In this document: positions 13,401 through 23,875 of the stretch, in pieces | Numbering within the stretch: the first letter of the stretch is position 1 | How the letters are laid out: each line of letters begins with the position of its first letter | Source of the DNA: Pelecanus crispus | Taxonomy: Eukaryota > Chordata > Aves > Pelecaniformes > Pelecanidae | NCBI RefSeq assembly: GCF_030463565.1 | Contig: NC_134648.1 | Coordinates: 10,147,806 to 10,211,805 of the forward strand | Length of the DNA stretch: 64,000 nucleotides | Direction of reading: 5' to 3' | Notes under the pieces: model-generated | What the model was told of the DNA's origin: nothing | Seen by the model: only the letters and a program-made list of their open reading frames with translations | The model's database searches: none | Made by a program: the position numbers and the translations under genes

Positions 13401-13654
13401 TGGAGTAATACTATTCATTAGTGGGTATTATATTGCAAATAAGATTTATGTCCAGGCATTCATGGGCCATAAGCTGAGGTTTTACAATATCCTATTTCTT
13501 CTCACATTTGCCCTTTATGGCCTTCTGCCAAGGAAAAAAATACTCAAAAGTCCCCAAGGATCTCTAAGGCTCAGTTTTAAAAGTACCACGGGTACATCAG
13601 ACAGCAGCGCTCAGTAATTTTCGGTGAGACAGTAGGTACCAGAGCACCAACTGC
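10457..13654. other. Non-coding, nothing recognised
   Basis: Includes a moderately GC-rich stretch at about 11990-12270 with CTGGCCCTGGCCCTGACC slippage-type text, and poly-A or poly-T runs near 12700 and 12840. Overlapping short frames on both strands at 10810-11160 share no protein features. Confidence 0.5.
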
Positions 13655-13860
13655 TGAGAGTTACAACAGCATTTATGTGCCTACGGTTGCAGACGGGAGC
13701 CTGCAAGATCACTGGAGTAAATTAGGCACAGAAATTTTCTTGCCTTTTCAAGGGGCTGGTGGCTTCTCGAGTGAGTAGGTGTTAGGCAGCTCTCATAGCT
13801 GGCAGCTCCTGCAAGTCTTAGGAGGCACTTACATGCATCATTTGTAAATCTGCCCCTGAG
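13655..13860. repeat. Possible ancient amniote repeat (TTAGGCACC type)
   Basis: Recurrent TTAGGCA/TTAGGAGGCAC/GTGCCTA words and an ending TTTGTAAATCTGCCCCTGAG resemble a sauropsid repeat with TTAGGCACCTAAATACC and AAATCTGGCCC text. It is heavily diverged and the limits are approximate. Confidence 0.3.
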
Positions 13861-15127
13861 GCACTCGTGATGAATTGTTCCAAGCGCTGCATTAGTTTCA
13901 TGTTTGTTTTGTCATCTGTGCAGGCACTGGCTTCTCTGAGCCTGTTTGCAAGGTTATGTATTGCAGGTTATGCTTGTAGTAGTTTTTGTTCAGCTCAAAG
14001 TAGCTATATCTGCCTTTAGTGTTAAATACCAAAAGCACCAGCCCTTCGTGTTGCTAATGCTAAAGAATTAAAAATAGTTGGCACAAAACGATGTTCATTT
14101 TGCAGTAGTTAAGCAGTGTTGATACAATACGCTTGGGTTGTTCAGCACTGCCTGTGAGCAAAGACTGCTGCTTACTTCTCTGTCTCTGACCTATGGCTCT
14201 CAAGATGGTGCACAAATGCCCTTTTATAGGTGACAAGAATCTTTGCCCCGTGCATGTGCCCATATATATTTCTTGCTCTTTCATATGGCAATGAATGTTT
14301 TGGTAGCTATGATAGACTGGCATATTAAGTAAATGTACGTGTGTTTGTATGTCAATGTATTGCTTGTACGCAAATGCATGTATTTCTCTATGTCCCTCCT
14401 TTTTTTCCTGTGTTTCTGTAAGGCCAGCATCTGTTTATTTGAAGGTGATAGCTTTAAAGTTGTTTTCGTGAATATTTGATCTGACATAAGGTGCCCGGCT
14501 CTGTGGTTTATATGTTAATGGATTAACAATCACTGCAATTTCAGAATATATGAAAGAAATGGAAACTAGCTCTTTCCCTGTCTCTGTTTCCTCAAATTTG
14601 TATTCACTCATGGTTTGCATTTGACTTCAGAGCCTCCCACACTGCTTCACGCAGGTTGGTTATACCGAGATTGCTGCTGTAACTGCGGATGAGTGTGCAG
14701 CAGCTGCGCATCGGGCCGTGTTTCCTCCTTGCTCTCTGTGCACAGATGTGTGTTTGCCTTTCACCCTGCAATGAGAAGCAAGGCTGTTCTGCCAGGTTGG
14801 CCGGTGGATGCCCAAAGGATTACACCTCTGCAAGACACTGATTCAGGATATTAAATTGAACTGCCTGTAGGATTTCTTCATGTTATCAGGATATTTAACC
14901 TCATACTGCTCCTTTACTTTTCCAGACTTTGTCTTCCTTCCAAACTACCCTTTAATTCGTCCATGCACAACTGCATTAGGCATCTGCCTGGCGAGGACTG
15001 GGCAGAATACCTGCAAATACTCATGCTGGTTTGCCCTTTCATGAAATTATGTTGCAAAACTTGAAAGAATGGAGGAAGCGTTCCAGCCGCAGCCACTGGC
15101 TCCCTGCACGCCGGCTGCAGCGCACGT
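13861..15127. other. Non-coding, nothing recognised
   Basis: Unique-looking sequence leading into the CA/CG tract. It contains alternating GTATGT/TGTATG words at about 14335-14385 but no array. Confidence 0.5.
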
Positions 15128-15161
15128 TGCACACACACACACACACATGCGCGCGCGCGCA
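15128..15161. repeat. (CA)n-(CG)n alternating purine-pyrimidine tract
   Basis: About nine CA steps run into TG and then about six GC steps, giving 34 bases of uninterrupted purine-pyrimidine alternation. Such tracts favour left-handed Z-DNA. It makes the local open frames low-complexity (HTHTHT, RARA and VCVCV text), so those frames are not genes. Confidence 0.9.
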
Positions 15162-18100
15162 GCCAGAGCTGGTGTTGCTCCGAGGATGGGGTGCTTCTGT
15201 GTATGGAATAGGCAGCAGCGTACTGCAGATGCTGCAGTATTTCATACCAAAGGTGTCACGCGTGCTTTGCATGTGTGCTTTAACCAGTGCATTGCCATAG
15301 AAGGGATGTGTGCATTTACCCGGTAGTTCCCTGTGCCTCCTAATACCTCTTTCCTTGGTGCTCAGTAATGGAATTAATGTGACAGGAGCATGGAAACAGC
15401 GACGCGTTTGGTAGAGGAGATAGGTGAACACTTCTGTTTATCCCGGCTGCTCAACTCTCTGTGTGTCTCCATCGCCATCATCATGCTTGGCTGATGGCCT
15501 TTGCTCTGTGAGGAAGAAATATATTAAAATTCTTCAGCCTGAAGAAAGGTGAGCAAAGGGAGATTTTTGAAATCATGAATTATCATTCATGGAAGTGATC
15601 ATGGTAGTGAATAGAGAATCATTACTGACTATATTCATTTATTTGTATTTATTTATTATATACCTCTCTAAACCCAGACTTCTTACCACTGACTGCTGTA
15701 CAAATACCAGACTGAAAGGTAGTCCTTCCCCAACAGCCAATAATGCTTCTGTGTCCTGTTCAGTCTGCTGCTGATGGTACAAAGCCTTCTTCCCTGCTCT
15801 GAGTTTAATCTGGAGTAGTTTTCCTCTTCTCTTCAGCTCAGATTCCTAAATGACTCTATGGGTATTTTTTGCCATCCAGCTAATGTATTTCCTAAATCAA
15901 GTGTTCAGGAATAAAATGTGAACATCTTACTTCTGGCACCACAAAACTGATTTTTGCTCCCTTTCCCCAGTGATTCTTTCTTTGGTGATGACACATTTGC
16001 AAGTGAGAAAATGTCTGGCTTCCACTTTTCCTAGCTATAAGTACAGCCAATTTATTTTAGGGAACTGCATGGGATGTTTTCTAATTAATCTTTTCCATTA
16101 ATGTTGAAATTGCATTACATGATTGAGATCATGGGAACTAAACTCAGTGGCTTTGGGTTGTTTTCCAATTATCATTGTGCAAACATAAAGGAGAGATAGT
16201 ACAGGCCTTCTGTTCTGCCAGTCTAATATTTTTTTAATCAAACCTCTTTGAATTTATTCCATAAACTCTATTTTTCTGGCATTCCTAGTTCTTGGGAGAC
16301 TCCGGAGTTCTGAATACATATCGTAAAACATGACATGAAAGTAGGCTGCTACTTATGCTCAGGAAACATATTCAGTTCTGCTGGATTAGGACTTTCAGAG
16401 CTTTTAAACCATATAAGCGTAGTTTAAGTCTTGATAGTGAACAAGATACATTGAGCAGTGTCTGTCAGTCAGCAGTGAAACGGAATCAGCATTTTATTAC
16501 TTATAGCACTGAAAGTAATTTAATGAAATTAACAGAAAAAACAATTATATCAAATTGCTATGGCAGATATTTGGACTACAAGTGCAGTATAATAAACTCA
16601 TTCATATCAAAAGGGAAAATCATGTGTAGTGTAGCACTAATCATTACATTTTTTGCATCTTTAATGAGTTCATTTCAAAATACAGCTATGAAATCTCTTA
16701 CTGATTTCATTGCAGAGTTGATTTTTCTCACCTTCAGTGTACTCACTGTGTTATTAGTGTCATTTCTGATATGAGTAGTTTACACTAATGCCTCAAGTTG
16801 TACACTGATAGCGTTACTATTATTAACATTTTATCGCATTAGGAAATCTGAACTTGATACACACCTGATAATTTTTTGTCTTAACATCTGATACCTGTTT
16901 TTGCACTGGTTTCTTTGAACCTCTCAGGCAGCTTGTTCCTCATGGCAGTGTCTGGGTGGGCTCAGTGGGTGGAGCGAGCAGGTGGGGTGAGGCACACGAA
17001 GCACCTTCCGTGAAGCTTCTCACCAGCTGAAGTGTGCCCAGTGTGGAGTTCCTGCATCACAAGCAGAATTCATTTGCTATTAATTCACTGAAAACTGCTA
17101 AATATGGCTGATCAAGGTAGGAGAAGCCTCCATGTTACTGTTTTTATTGAATTGCTGTTGACAGCACTCCAGTTTGGTCCTACCACTACAATGATACATC
17201 ATGATTTACTATTGTCTTCTTTATATATTAAGCAGAATTCCCTGTTATAGAAATGAAACAGATGAACTATTATTAAACTATATATGTTGATAATTAAGTG
17301 GTGAGGTGACATTTTAAGTTGCAAATGTAATCAGTACAATTTACAGCTTACAGTAAACTGCACTAATTATAGCCAAGGTAAGGAGTTTTTAATGGTTGCT
17401 TGGATAACTAAGTTTTTTTTCTTGCTTGCATAGTATTACCAGACAGCATTTCAAATTGTGGAGTAAAATCATTTAACTAGATCTGTCTGAAAGGTTTTCA
17501 TTTCTTGTCTCCTAGAAATTACTATTTTATTTAATGTGAAATTAGTATTTTATTTGATGTGTTATGTGGAAGTAAATAAGGATCATTCTATAGTTAGTAG
17601 TTTAAGATAGGTTTATTTGTTTAGTAGGTTGCTTATTATGTGTATTTCCTATGAAATTTATAGTGGCCTGACCAGTAGGGTTGTAAAATGTGAAGTGATG
17701 TATTAATGCATTACAACTGTACTAGTAATTTTTACCCTTGTATGATTCGCCTGCCCCTTTATGGTCATATATTTGGAAAGAACAAATGCTGTTACCTTAA
17801 TGCACAAGATTCAGACTTGAGTACCTGTTGTTGCTATTGTTTTATTAGCATATAACCAGAATGGCACTGACATTGCAAAGAGGGTGCAGAAGTCTGGAAA
17901 TAGGTAGGCTAAGGTTGCCTTTCGAATGCTTATACATTACAGAATAGTCTTTAATTTCATAGTGTCTTTTCTTATTTATTCTTTTAAGCTTTTGAAGGTT
18001 TTTATTTCAGTATTTATTTCAATAAAGAATGGATCAAGCACTAGGAATGAGGTTTTCTGCTGTGGAAAATGAAGCGCAGAAAAGGGAAGGTCTCTCGGGA

Positions 18101-18760
18101 CAAGGCAGCTGAGACAGGCTTTGTGCTTTTGAATGTAAAGAGTGACCACAAGAGAGTTGTTTGTGATGCTAATGCAAATAATTTAAACCAAATTTGAGGC
18201 TTGTCTTTTTCTGACTGCCTAGTTTGAGGAATCTAAGGCCTAATTTTGAGTACGCATTGAGAAGAGGGAGTTTTGACAACGCTGCCAAATTCCAACAGGT
18301 CTTTAGAATGAGTGAACTGTCACTTTTCAGAGTCTTGTAATGAGTAGATTTGGCTGGATAGTCATAGGGATAGTAAATGACACCTTTCTGACAGTAAGAT
18401 AACTCCATTTCTGTATTTCACACCCCTGCTTCAAAGCATCTGTATGCTTGTATTTCTCAAAGAAAAAGCTGCAGTAATTTTTGAGAGGACAAAATAGCAC
18501 ACTTGCTCCCTAATTTTGTTTTCTTAAAAAACTTAATATTTTATTGAAACGCCACATCCCTACATCTCCAAATTAGATTTAAGAATCATCTATGTATAAA
18601 AACCTCCTCTTGAATATTCCAGTTTATCAAACATACAAGGAAGTGAAAATAGGGCATTACGGGAAGAATTCAGCAACCTCAGCTACAGGAGTCCCCACCA
18701 GTGATGCCCCTGATACGGCATCACCTGTCACATTGATTGTGTCAAGATCAAAGCTGTACA
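15162..18760. other. Non-coding, nothing recognised
   Basis: AT-rich. A 139-codon plus-strand frame at 16355-16774 is low in complexity at its end (runs of hydrophobic residues) and has no splice or homology support, so I leave it as chance. Confidence 0.5.
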
Positions 18761-18815
18761 TGAGATCTGGGAGTTGAACTCAGACTTCCTGAGTCCCAGT
18801 CCAGTACATCAACTG
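18761..18815 (-). repeat. MIR-like ancient tRNA-SINE fossil
   Basis: On the minus strand the order is GTACTGGACTGGGACTCAGG, then a GTTCAACTCCCAGATCT block, matching the tRNA-derived head and B-box region of amniote MIR-like SINEs (..GCACTGGACT..GGTTCAAATCCC..). It is short and diverged, with no clear ends. Confidence 0.5.
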
Positions 18816-19859
18816 TGGGGTATTTCCTGCCTTTCCTTCATTTTAAGTCTTCAATTGGTTATGATTCATGATGCTTTATACAAAGGGCTTCACAGTGTTA
18901 GTTCTCCTTTTAGAGGGAAATGTTCATTCCAAGGAGGCTACCGGCAGGATGCAGTGTAGCAAACGTATTTCAGTCTTGAAATGGTAATAAATATTTACAG
19001 CTATTTCTCTGGAGCTCTTTAGTATTGTTAAAATGAACAACTCTAATTACAGAATATTTGTTGAGGTTCTGATGACTCAGCCACTGGTGCAATAAACAGA
19101 GGAACAGAAACAGTGCCCTTCCCTGCTTGGAAAATGCTTCTCCTGTGGTTTTTGTGGCATGATTGACTAGGGTTAGCACCACAAATGCAGCTGTGATTTT
19201 GGCTGCCCCTGACTGATCGAGCTTCCTGGTGCATCAAAAGCTCACATCAGCCATTTTTGAAAGTCTATTAATATGCAGCAAAAATTAAGTAAGTATTTAG
19301 GTTTTTTGTGTCTATTTGGAAAATGTCTAGTTGTATGTCTATATGTCTAAAATGTCTAGTGTAGTGAACAATTCTACAGTGGCAGTTTGCTGTGCTCAGA
19401 TTAGATGGTTTTGGTTTGTTGTTGAAACAAAAATCTGAGTATCACCTGCAGTGCTTGCAGTGGTAACACTAATGCTGATCAGAGCATCTGTTCAACTGCA
19501 GAATATGCTGTGGAGAAGCATGCAATTTGCAGGCATTATGGAGTACCTATTCCAGTTAGTTTTGAGGTTTGGAGTGAGCAGTAGATGAACACCGCTCTTG
19601 ACCTGGATTTCTGGGATAATGAACCCCAGGAGATGAGGCCTGCAGAATTTTAGAAGGGTGGAATTGGTGGTCTTTACAGAAATTAAACTTCTTCTAAAAA
19701 CCTCTACAGATCAGCAGAAAGCCCTCTGTGGATTCCTATAGGGTCATTTAAGAGTTCTATAGAAAACAGATCATTCTCTGTTGAATTTCATAGTATCTTA
19801 CCAAAAAAGAATAGCTTACAACCTCAGCTTATTCATTGTGCCAAAGGATCATTCTCTTT
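18816..19859. other. Non-coding, between the MIR-like fossil and the CR1 pair
   Basis: No gene or repeat beyond the small ATGTCT repeat is visible. Confidence 0.5.
19322..19360 (+). repeat. Short ATGTCT tandem-like repeat
   Basis: ATGTCT occurs four times within about 35 bases, separated by 2-6 bases. It is a minor local duplication with no other feature attached. Confidence 0.6.
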
Positions 19860-20052
19860 GGCAGAAAAAAGTTTTTACTGTAAGGGTGGTCAAACGCTCC
19901 AACTTTGCCCATGGAAGCTATGGAGCCTCCACCCTTAGTCTCCAACCTGACTGAACACGGCCCTGAGCAACCTGCTCTGGTTGACCCTGCTTTAATGGGC
20001 ATTGCTGGACTCAGTGACCTCCAGAGATGCCTGCCAGCCTCATCCATTCTGT
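19860..20052 (+). mobile_element. CR1 LINE 3'-end fragment, 5'-truncated
   Basis: The segment follows the CR1 3' end in sense orientation: an AAGGGTGGTCAAAC block (end of the ORF2-coding part), then a CTGAGCAACCTG block, then TTGGACTCAGTGACCTCCAGAG-like 3'-UTR text, finishing with CATTCTGT. It is a short, diverged, 5'-truncated copy. Its 3' end abuts the 3' end of the oppositely oriented CR1 that follows. Confidence 0.7.
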
Positions 20053-21172
20053 ACGACTTTCACTAAGGTGTTCCCCTTCCAGTTACCCTGCAGGTATGCA
20101 ACCGGAACCATGGTAAGGGAATAAAGTGCCAGGGTCTGTACCCATTTTTTGAACACTTCCAGGGATGGTGACTCCACCACCTCTCTGGGCAGCCTGTTCC
20201 AATGCTTGACTACTCTTTCTGTGAAGAAATTTTTCCTAATATCCAATCTAAACCTCCCCTGGCACAGCTTGAGGCCATTGCCTCTTGTCCTATCACTTGT
20301 TACTTGGGAGAAGAGCCCAACACCCCCCTCACTACAACCTCCTTTCAGGTAGTTGTAGAGAGCGATAAGGTCTCCCCTCAGCCTCCTCTTCTCCAGACTA
20401 AACAACCCCAGTTCCCTCAGCCGCTCCTCATAAGACTTGCTCTCCAGACCCTTCACCAGCTTCGTTGCCCGTCTCTGGACATGCTCCAGCAGCTCAATGT
20501 CTTTCTTGTAGTGAGGGGCCCCAAACTAGACAAAGTATTTGAGGTGCAGCCTCACCAGTGCCTAGTACAGGGGGACGATCACTTCCCTGCTCCTGCTGGC
20601 CATACTATTCCTGATACAAGCCAGGATGCTGTTGGCCTTCTTGGCCACCTGGGCACACTGCTGGCTCATGTTCAGCCAGCTGTCAGCCAACACCCCCAGG
20701 TCCTTTTCCGCCAGGCAGCTTCCCAGCCACTCTTCCCCAAGCCTGTAGCGTTGCATGGGGTTGTTGTGACCCAAGTGCAGGACCCGGCACTTGGCCTTGT
20801 TAAACCTCATACAGTTCGCCTCAGCCCATCAGTCCAGCCTGTCCAGGTCCCTCTGCAGGGCCATCCTACCCTCCAGCAGATCGACACTCCCACCCAGTTT
20901 GGTGTCATCTGCAAACTTACTGAGGGTGCACTCAATCCCCTCATCCAGATCCTTGATAAAGAAATTAAACAAGACTGGCCCCAAAACTGAGCCCTGGGGA
21001 ACACCGCTTGTGACCGGCCACCAACTGGATTTAACTCCATTCACCACTACTCTCTGGTCTCGGCCACCCAGCCAGTTTTTTATCCAGTGAAGAGTATGCC
21101 CGTCCAAGCCATGAGCTGCCAGCTTCCTTAGGAGAATGCTGAGGGAGACGGTGTCAAAGGCTTTACTGAAAC
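20053..21172 (-). mobile_element. CR1 LINE fragment with RT pseudogene, 5'-truncated
   Basis: The minus strand encodes the C-terminal half of CR1 ORF2. In order it shows KAFDTVS (about 21165), IKNWLGGR, the RT core [15 protein letters not shown], the catalytic FADDTKLGG (FADD form of the YADD box, about 20905), then [21 protein letters not shown], the [16 protein letters not shown] block and [20 protein letters not shown] near 20215. These pieces stay in one frame for over 1 kb, broken by about three in-frame stops (near 20827, 20568 and 20532). It is therefore a dead copy, but much younger-looking than the fossil at 5570. The N-terminal RT part and the endonuclease are absent, the usual 5' truncation of CR1. 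The 3' tail (20053-20145) has diverged from the canonical CR1 UTR. Confidence 0.88.
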
Positions 21173-23304
21173 AAAAGGGTAAAGGTAAACAAAACAAGTC
21201 ATAACAAGACTATGTCTATCAGGACAGATCTGATCCACAACCTTATTCTCCTGAACAACAATCCTCTCACTCAACGGGTCCAAAGAATGAATATTAGTAC
21301 TTAAATAATAACTTATTTATTTTCTAAAGATAATCTATGGAGTCGTCATATTGATGTATGATTCCAGGTCTTGCCCATGCAGAACCAAGGACTGCCTATT
21401 CCCCTTGCCAGCCTACTCCTGCAAGGTACTGCATCATGCAGAACAGGATCCCAGCGTACCATGCTCCAATGCGCGAGACCCAGGTGTGGAAGGTGGCCCA
21501 CTGCTCACAGGTGTCATAGATATGATCTGGCAGAGCATAAGTATTCTGGTTATTGAGCAACAGGTAGAGGAGAGTGTCCCCTGCATCATAATTCCTATAT
21601 GTACAGTGGCACAGTTAATACCATATCTGTGTGTGACTTCAGAGGAGCCCTTCACCATACTAATAATGGCCTGTTAACACTTCTTTTTTAAAAAGGCACT
21701 AAAATGAAAACAGGCTGTACTCTTCCCTATTTCATTCCCATTGCCAAGGATAACAAACCTGCACTATAACTCCATGCTGCAACCTTGCACAGAATCTGAG
21801 GCAGAGATTTACAAAATCCCTTCAACAAGGAGAAACTTTATCATGCAATTAGCAATGGTCTCAGCCATAAACACCCTGAGGGATACTGGGACTTTGTCTC
21901 AGCCATGACAGCCGTGACTTCTGCTGCCTTGCTTGGAAGAAAGCAGTAGTGAAGAAACTGCTTCAAAAAGGTTTAGGAAAACAGTAGATAGCAGGAGACA
22001 GAGGTGGAAAAAATAGTTAGCACATTAATAACAGAAGCTTTTGTCCAAGATAGTGTCCTCTACAGAAAGTTGCATCTGCCAGCAAGAAAGAATTGACCTA
22101 AAGATTGTTCAGAAACATATGGACGACCTACTCATTTTCTCTTCCCCTGCCAGGAGCTAGCCCCTGCACTACACAGGAGAAAGTTATGCATTCTCCAGTT
22201 GATACACCAGCCACCACAGGCGCTGCTCTAGAGCAAAAGCAAGCCCACCATTTTTTGAAGACATGAGATTGCCAAATACACTTTTTTCCCCACAAGTGTG
22301 GGCACAGAGACTGACAAATATCCAGGAAGATACCAGGAAAAAACCAAAGCAAGCTTTCCTCTAAATGAATGAAACTGTGGGAAATAGGCTTTGTAGATGT
22401 GGCCAAATTTTGCAGAAGTTGTTGTGGTGTTTTTTTGGTTTTTTTTTAACAGCATTATAAATTGCAATTTGTATTTAGATGTCTGTTGTAGCTGTGAGAA
22501 ATCAGGGTCCTTTTACAGGAAAGAAAAGAGGCACTAAATTGTTTCATTAAACTCTATAGACATCTTCATTAAGGAGGTCAGCACATTTCAGATTTAAATT
22601 TATAATAACACACCTAAAACCCTTTGTAGTATTGGAGGTCACCCACAAAATAAAATGACACAGCATATGAAACTTAAAATCACAGAATTGCTGCAAAGAC
22701 AAGAATCCCTCCTTAGCAGTTTGTGAAATTATTAGCAAAATTATTTTTAACATGTCTGTTTATGGTTTGCTTCCTTCCCAGAAGGCAGTTTTCAAGTCCT
22801 ACATCAGAGAAGAGAATTTAAGGGTTGCTTGCATGGTGTTTAATCTCAGTTTGGTGGGTTTGAAATCCCTAAACGAGCAGGCCACAAACAAACCACCATG
22901 GTGAAGCTGGTCCCCCAGCAGCTGTTGCATCCCTCAAACCTGTCCTTCCCTCACTACCCATTCCTGGGAACTACCCTGAACATGTAGCAGCAAAAAGACA
23001 TGTTCATCTTAACCAGCATGATCTATCTGCAATTGTATACATCCGGGTCCTCTCCACTTCTACAATCTGAGCGGACATTTTTGAGGCTGAGCTGCCTATC
23101 CCCCTTCCCTGCAATGAGGCAGGTCATGTCAGTGATACAGATGGAGGCACAGCTACGGGCGGGTGGGCTTCGTGGCATGTTTGACCAGGCATTGCAAGCC
23201 TGGCTCAGTTGGTTGCTGTGGAGGGTTCAAGGGTCTGGCCAACTTTGTGAGGGGAGATATGTGAGCTAGGGAAACCTTTGCTTGTAAATAACTTCAGAAG
23301 GGCA
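21173..23304. other. Non-coding, nothing recognised
   Basis: Starts directly after the truncated CR1. Short frames at 21351-21677 and 22128-22467 lack domain features. A T/G-rich run lies at 22421-22449. Confidence 0.5.
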
Positions 23305-23360
23305 TTTGCTTTTCTTCACCTGTAGAATAACAATAATAATCACTATCTCTGTCAAGTCAG
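23305..23360 (+). repeat. Possible MIR/L2 3'-end fossil
   Basis: The sequence TTTTCTTCACCTGTAGAATAACAATAATAATCA resembles the common MIR/L2 terminal text TTTCCTCATCTGTAAAATGGGGATAATAATA. Only about 50 bases align by eye. Confidence 0.4.
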
Positions 23361-23611
23361 CCCACTCTCTAGCCAGCAGTTTTGTAGCATGCCATTCCTG
23401 TGGTGACTTCTGCTGGGAGGCATGGACAGGGACAGCAGCCTGTGGCCAAATAGAGAACATGCATTTTTGCAAAGGTTTATTCCATTTTCACGACTCCTTG
23501 AAGCTGGCTGTCTTCCTCCTCAGTGTACAAGTTGGCACCTGAACTTGTAGTAATGAAATACACTGGAAATACTTGAAGTATTGGTGTACCAGGTTGGACA
23601 GTGAGCTTTAC

Positions 23612-23875
23612 TGATGGAGACTCCAAAGACTTTCTGGGTAAGCTGTTTGACCAGTCTGCCAGTAAACCATTTTTTTTTTCTTATGTTTAAATGGAATTTC
23701 CTGTATTTCAGTTTGTGCCTATTGCCTCTCGTCCTGTCACTGGGCACCACTGAGGAGGGCCTGGCTCCATCTTCTTCATTCCCCCACCAGGTACCCCAGA
23801 GGTGAAGGATCACCTCCCTAATCCTGCTGGCAATGCGCTGCCTAACACAGCCCTGGAGGCTGTTGGCTCTTTCTT
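23612..23875 (-). mobile_element. CR1 LINE fragment with internal deletion
   Basis: The minus strand shows CR1 ORF2 C-terminal text: SDRTRGNRHKLKYRKFHLNI followed by RKK..FTGRLVKQ, a worn form of the [13 protein letters not shown] block. Upstream on the same strand it jumps, at about 23805, to an earlier CR1 segment (RQRIASRIREVILHL), so roughly 200 bases of CR1 between the two appear deleted. A run of T at 23671-23680 interrupts the frame. The copy is short and degraded. Confidence 0.72.

Noticed and set aside
15039..15431. 130-codon minus-strand frame with VCVCV repeats
   Set aside because: Generated by the CA/CG microsatellite.
16355..16774. 139-codon plus-strand frame with a hydrophobic end
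   Set aside because: No recognisable family, no plausible splice sites or promoter, and the AT-rich composition explains the hydrophobic tail.
20202..20990. 262-codon plus-strand frame
   Set aside because: It is the antisense of the CR1 reverse-transcriptase pseudogene, which has the conserved RT motifs on the minus strand.
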